From positions 1 through 8,259 of the forward strand of contig JANODG010000007.1 in assembly GCA_031412575.1 (NCBI GenBank): 8,259 nucleotides of DNA, read 5' to 3'. This document shows positions 5,889 to 8,259 of the stretch, one piece after another (positions within the stretch are counted from its first letter, which is position 1; the number at the start of each line of letters is the position of its first letter). The position numbers were made by a program, and so were the translations under genes. Source of the DNA: JAMLIO01 sp031412575. Its GTDB lineage: Bacteria; Bdellovibrionota; Bdellovibrionia; Bdellovibrionales; UBA1609. The notes beneath the pieces were generated by a model. It worked only from the letters and a program-made list of their open reading frames with translations, was not told where the DNA came from and searched no databases.

Positions 5889-7157
5889 ATGGAAATCAAA
5901 ATCCCCACAGTGGGAGAATCAATCACAGAGGCCACAATTTCAGAATGGTTAAAAAAAGATGGGGACTTTGTTGAACAAAACGAAGTTTTATTATCCTTAG
6001 AAACCGACAAAGCTAGTGTAGAAGTTGTTGCTGAAAAAGCTGGTCGATTGAAAATCATAACTCCTGCCAATCAAACGGTGGCGATTGGTGCGATTGTTGG
6101 CGAGCTAGATACTTCAGCAACAGCTGGTGCGTCTGCAACTAAGCCTGCGAAAGACGTTGAAGCTAAACCAACTGCAACAGAGACTTCAAAACCTGCGGCT
6201 GTGGCTGCATCCACCAGCGAAAAAAAATCGACAATGTCGGAACACTTAAGCCCTGCCACAAGAAGAGTTGTTGAAGAGCGCGGCTTAGATGCAAGTTCAA
6301 TTCAAGGCACGGGCCCTGGTGGACGCATCACTAAGCAAGATGCGGTTTCTGCTAAAGGCACTGAAGCACGATCTCATGATTCAAAACCTACGACACAAAC
6401 GTCTTCAGCCCCGGATAAAGCTAGAACAGTCGAAATGCCACAAAGAAATTTTGTCACCCGTGAGCCTCGACGAGAAAAAATGTCGACGCTTCGTAAGAAA
6501 ATCGCTGAGCGTTTAGTACACGCTCAACAAACAGCTGCGATCTTAACGACCTTTAACGAAGTGGATATGTCTTCAGTGATGAAATTAAGATCTCAGTACA
6601 AAGATCTTTTTGAAAAGAAATACGGTGTTCGTCTTGGCTTTATGGGCTTTTTCGTCAAGGCCGTTGTGACTGCACTTAAGGATTTCCCAGCTGTGAATGC
6701 TTTCATTGAAGGTGATGAACTGATTTTTAACGATTTCGTAAATATGGGTATTGCCGTTGGTGGACCTAAGGGCTTAGTCGTTCCGGTGATCAAAGATGCA
6801 GATCTTTTATCGATTGCAGAGCTGGAAGCTGAAATCAAAAGGTACGCGGAAAAAGCAAATACCAACAAACTTTCAATCGACGATTTAACTGGTGGTACAT
6901 TTACAATCAGTAATGGTGGTGTTTATGGGTCATTGATGTCGACACCTATTTTAAATCCGCCACAGAGTGGAATCTTAGGTATGCATAAAATCGAAGATCG
7001 TCCTATCGTTGTTGACGGTAAAATTGAAATTCGCCCAATGATGTACTTAGCTTTATCCTATGACCATAGAGTGATTGACGGCAAACAGTCTGTTGGCTTT
7101 TTAGTTAAAGTTAAAGAAGCTTTAGAAGACCCAAGTCGTATGATTTTGGAAGTTTAG
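5889..7157 (+). CDS. sucB: Dihydrolipoyllysine-residue succinyltransferase, E2 of 2-oxoglutarate dehydrogenase
   Basis: E2o forms the core of the complex. Its lipoyl arm takes the succinyl group from SucA and transfers it to CoA. The 422 residues show three parts in order. A single lipoyl domain spans 1-75, with the lipoylated Lys41 in ETDKAS. An Ala/Thr/Pro-rich flexible linker leads to the peripheral subunit-binding domain at about 118-154 (LSPATRRVVEE, then GTGPGGRITKQD), which docks the other subunits. After a second linker the catalytic acyltransferase domain runs from about 192 to the end, with TTFNEVDMS at 220-228 and the active-site DHRVIDG at 392-398 (His393, Asp397). A single lipoyl domain and the FNEVDM motif favour the succinyl over the acetyl transferase, as does the adjacent sucA. 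AGGAG at 5877-5881 lies 7 nt before the ATG. lpd follows after a 119-bp gap. Confidence 0.97.
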   Translation: MEIKIPTVGESITEATISEWLKKDGDFVEQNEVLLSLETDKASVEVVAEKAGRLKIITPANQTVAIGAIVGELDTSATAGASATKPAKDVEAKPTATETSKPAAVAASTSEKKSTMSEHLSPATRRVVEERGLDASSIQGTGPGGRITKQDAVSAKGTEARSHDSKPTTQTSSAPDKARTVEMPQRNFVTREPRREKMSTLRKKIAERLVHAQQTAAILTTFNEVDMSSVMKLRSQYKDLFEKKYGVRLGFMGFFVKAVVTALKDFPAVNAFIEGDELIFNDFVNMGIAVGGPKGLVVPVIKDADLLSIAELEAEIKRYAEKANTNKLSIDDLTGGTFTISNGGVYGSLMSTPILNPPQSGILGMHKIEDRPIVVDGKIEIRPMMYLALSYDHRVIDGKQSVGFLVKVKEALEDPSRMILEV

Positions 7158-7168
7158 TTTTTCAAAAC

Positions 7169-7198
7169 AGCTTGAGTTTTAACATTAAGACTCAAGTT
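7169..7198 (+). promoter_or_regulatory. Hairpin in the sucB-lpd gap
   Basis: Arms 7169-7181 and 7186-7198 pair over 13 bp (two G-U wobbles) around an ACAT tetraloop, starting 12 nt after the sucB stop. The following CATTTT is only weakly T-rich, so it might be a partial terminator that lowers lpd expression relative to sucAB, or an end that protects the sucAB message. The remaining 78 bp to lpd are AT-rich without a convincing promoter. Confidence 0.55.
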
Positions 7199-7276
7199 CA
7201 TTTTGGAAATTGATTTATCGAACGCATCATAAAAGATTAATAATAAAAAGATTGTTTATTAAATTTGGAGAAAAAA

Positions 7277-8259
7277 ATGTTTGATTTAGTTGTGATTGGA
7301 GCAGGACCTGGTGGATACACTGGCGCAATTCGAGCAGCCCAGCTTGGTTTAAAAGTTGCGGTGATTGAAAAACGAAAAACTTTAGGCGGCACATGTTTAA
7401 ATGTGGGATGCATCCCTTCAAAAGCCTTATTGGATTCGTCCGAGTACTACTCACAAACTTTACATGATTTTAGCAACCACGGGATTGAAGTCAGTTCTGT
7501 AAAATTAAATCTAGAAAAGATGATGGCTAGAAAAAACAAAATCGTTTCTGACTTAACAAGTGGTGTTCAATTTTTAATGAAAAAAAATAAAATTGAAACT
7601 TTTTATGGCTTCGGAAAAATCAAATCTAAAAACGAAGTGGAAGTGACTTTGGAATCCGGAGGCACTGAACTTTTAGAAACAAAAAATATTATGCTTGCTA
7701 CTGGAAGTGTTCCAAACACGTTACCTGGTGTGCAAATTGACGAGCAATTTATTGTTACATCAACCGGCGCATTAGAGCTTCACCAAGTTCCAGAAAAGAT
7801 GATCATTATAGGTGGTGGTTACATTGGCCTAGAATTAGGTTCTGTATGGCAACGTCTGGGATCAAAAGTTACTGTGATTGAATTCAGCGATAAAATTGCT
7901 GGTTCGATGGATTTGGGAATCGGTAAAGCACTACATAGAAGTTTAGAAAAACAAGGCTTAGAATTCGTATTAGAAACTAAAGTGACAAAAGCTGTTGTTG
8001 ATAAAAACAATAAAGTCGAAGTGACTTTTGAGTCTGTTAAAGATGGCACCAAAAAAGAAATGCTAGTTGACACTGTTTTAGTATCTACAGGTCGAAGACC
8101 GTATTCAGAAGGTCTTGGTATCGAGGCTTTAAATATTGAAAAAAATAAAATGGGTTTTGTGATGGTCAATGATCACCTACAAACTTCTGTTTCGAACATT
8201 TATGCGGTTGGAGATTTAATTCCTGGACCAATGCTTGCCCACAAGGCCGAAGAAGAAGG
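7277..8259 (+). CDS. lpd: Dihydrolipoamide dehydrogenase (E3), 3' end beyond the window
   Basis: E3 reoxidises the dihydrolipoyl arm of SucB, passing electrons through a redox disulfide and FAD to NAD+. The frame is open from ATG (GGAG at 7267-7270, 6 nt upstream) to the window edge, giving 327 complete codons of an expected 465-475. Visible motifs in order are the FAD-binding GAGPGG at 8-13, the redox-active disulfide Cys40-x4-Cys45 within GGTCLNVGCIPSK, ATGS at 141-144, the NAD-binding GGGYIG at 179-184 with an acidic residue (Glu202) at the end of the second strand favouring NAD over NADP, and the second FAD motif YAVGD at 309-313. The dimerisation domain with the His-Glu catalytic pair lies outside the window. 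The position after sucB marks it as the E3 of this complex, though in many bacteria the same protein also serves pyruvate dehydrogenase. Confidence 0.97.
   Translation, partial: MFDLVVIGAGPGGYTGAIRAAQLGLKVAVIEKRKTLGGTCLNVGCIPSKALLDSSEYYSQTLHDFSNHGIEVSSVKLNLEKMMARKNKIVSDLTSGVQFLMKKNKIETFYGFGKIKSKNEVEVTLESGGTELLETKNIMLATGSVPNTLPGVQIDEQFIVTSTGALELHQVPEKMIIIGGGYIGLELGSVWQRLGSKVTVIEFSDKIAGSMDLGIGKALHRSLEKQGLEFVLETKVTKAVVDKNNKVEVTFESVKDGTKKEMLVDTVLVSTGRRPYSEGLGIEALNIEKNKMGFVMVNDHLQTSVSNIYAVGDLIPGPMLAHKAEEE

Noticed and set aside
7203..7245. A possible lpd promoter in the sucB-lpd gap (TTGGAA or TTGATT with CATAAA or TAATAA).
   Set aside because: No pair of hexamers combines a good match with 16-18 bp spacing.
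7819..8169. A 116-codon minus-strand frame within lpd.
   Set aside because: It is antisense to the NAD-binding region of lpd, with low-complexity Ser/Thr/Leu composition and no SD.

Overview
This is an AT-rich stretch of ordinary bacterial chromosome. Its centre is the 2-oxoglutarate dehydrogenase operon, sucA-sucB-lpd, which runs off the right edge. Every start is ATG, and most are preceded by a strong GGAG or AAGGAG ribosome binding site. The presence of a complete-type TCA 2-oxoglutarate dehydrogenase, a stomatin/NfeD membrane pair, a zinc-free S14 outside a ribosomal protein operon and a signal-peptide-bearing periplasmic protein suggests a Gram-negative aerobic heterotroph. My best guess is a low-GC proteobacterium or Bdellovibrionota-like lineage, but this is inference from gene style and not proven.

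Layout: the left 1.1 kb is transcribed leftward. It holds rpsN (ribosomal protein S14, zinc-independent form) with its own consensus-like promoter and a bidirectional terminator, then a gene for a small secreted Cys/His-containing protein with its own SD, a likely extended -10 promoter and a bidirectional terminator. A divergent 281-bp intergenic region (1057-1337) separates these from a rightward block: nfeD-like (1338), qmcA/stomatin (1909), sucA (2956), sucB (5889) and lpd (7277, truncated by the window end).

Functionally, SucA (E1o), SucB (E2o) and Lpd (E3) form one complex that converts 2-oxoglutarate to succinyl-CoA. NfeD and QmcA are a classic membrane-scaffold pair. Their position just upstream of the suc genes on the same strand could mean co-transcription, but no evidence in the window links them functionally.

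I found no mobile element, CRISPR array, tRNA/rRNA gene or clearly novel system. The most noteworthy non-coding structure is that every gap in the rightward block contains a well-formed inverted repeat. These include a 14-bp hairpin with a GAAA tetraloop upstream of sucA, an 8-bp tandem repeat with an inverted copy across the sucA stop codon, and a 13-bp hairpin after sucB.
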